Assembly: GCA_938014335.1 (NCBI GenBank)
Contig: CALLRP010000003.1
Location: 48,614-112,613 of the forward strand
Length of the DNA stretch: 64,000 nucleotides
From: an uncultured bacterium
GTDB taxonomy: Bacteria; Hydrogenedentota; Hydrogenedentia; Hydrogenedentales; Hydrogenedentaceae
Direction: 5' to 3'
Shown here: piece by piece, positions 63,971 to 64,000 of the stretch
How positions within the stretch are numbered: the stretch's first letter is position 1
How the letters are laid out: the number at the start of each line of letters is the position of its first letter
Notes under the pieces: model-generated
The model's input: only the letters and a program-made list of their open reading frames with translations
Databases searched by the model: none
What the model was told of the DNA's origin: nothing
Position numbers and translations under genes: made by a program

Positions 63971-64000
63971 GGACTATTTGTCGGTTGAGGAGAGGGGGGT

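Overview
The window is about 64 kb from a bacterial chromosome of moderate-to-low GC. No rRNA, tRNA or CRISPR array was seen. Its gene content points to a Gram-negative-type bacterium of the Planctomycetes/PVC-Hydrogenedentes sort. The evidence is a type II pseudopilin with a DUF1559 tail, a sulfatase and several glycoside hydrolases, a Ser/Thr kinase fused to a formylglycine-enzyme-like domain, FG-GAP and Glu-Gly-rich secreted proteins, an AsmA-like protein and parvulin-type periplasmic folding factors. That placement is inference; no marker gene was searched against a database.

Layout. 1-5.3 kb: a Wzz-like chain-length protein, a PilZ protein, an unusual two-domain hydrolase and an acyl-CoA dehydrogenase. 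5.3-6.8 kb: three tandem small heat-shock genes on the minus strand, behind an exact sigma-54 (-24/-12) consensus promoter. 7.3-12.8 kb: a compact phage-derived cassette of intact genes (portal, prohead protease, small membrane protein, a protein resembling the LigD 3'-phosphoesterase domain, decoration protein, HK97-type major capsid, M15-type endolysin, holin-like protein). It has two clean terminators, no recognisable terminase, tail, integrase or repressor, and a sigma-54-like site just upstream of its first gene. 12.9-18 kb: a GH2 enzyme, a pentapeptide-repeat protein, a metallo-beta-lactamase-fold hydrolase, a decayed gene and a GT4 glycosyltransferase. 18-24.5 kb: a five-gene minus-strand operon with a polyprenyl-phosphate arabinose module (DprE1-, DprE2- and UbiA-type prenyl phosphoribosyltransferase genes), glgC and a GPH-type transporter with a large inserted domain. 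A divergent GH127 arabinofuranosidase follows.

27-45 kb: a fused E1 alpha-beta 2-oxoacid dehydrogenase, a GH31 enzyme, NikR, a lipoprotein, PurU, a kinase-SUMF1 fusion, a secreted cohesin-like protein with a Glu-Gly linker, Lgt, an acyltransferase-like protein, PanE, a SPOR protein, an AsmA-like protein and RecA with a near-consensus promoter. 45-64 kb: a sialidase-like protein, a radical SAM-DUF2344 protein, a coiled-coil MshEN protein, nucleoside hydrolase, ROK kinase, a DarT-DarG toxin-antitoxin pair in an AT-rich setting, a sulfatase, a pseudopilin, a PpiD-like foldase, an alpha/beta hydrolase, QueF and an FG-GAP protein.

The strongest candidates for something undescribed are the tail-less and terminase-less capsid-plus-lysis cassette with its apparent sigma-54 link to heat-shock genes, the LigD-phosphoesterase-like protein inside it, a family of 9-nt tandem repeats directly after stop codons, and the domain insertion in the sugar transporter.
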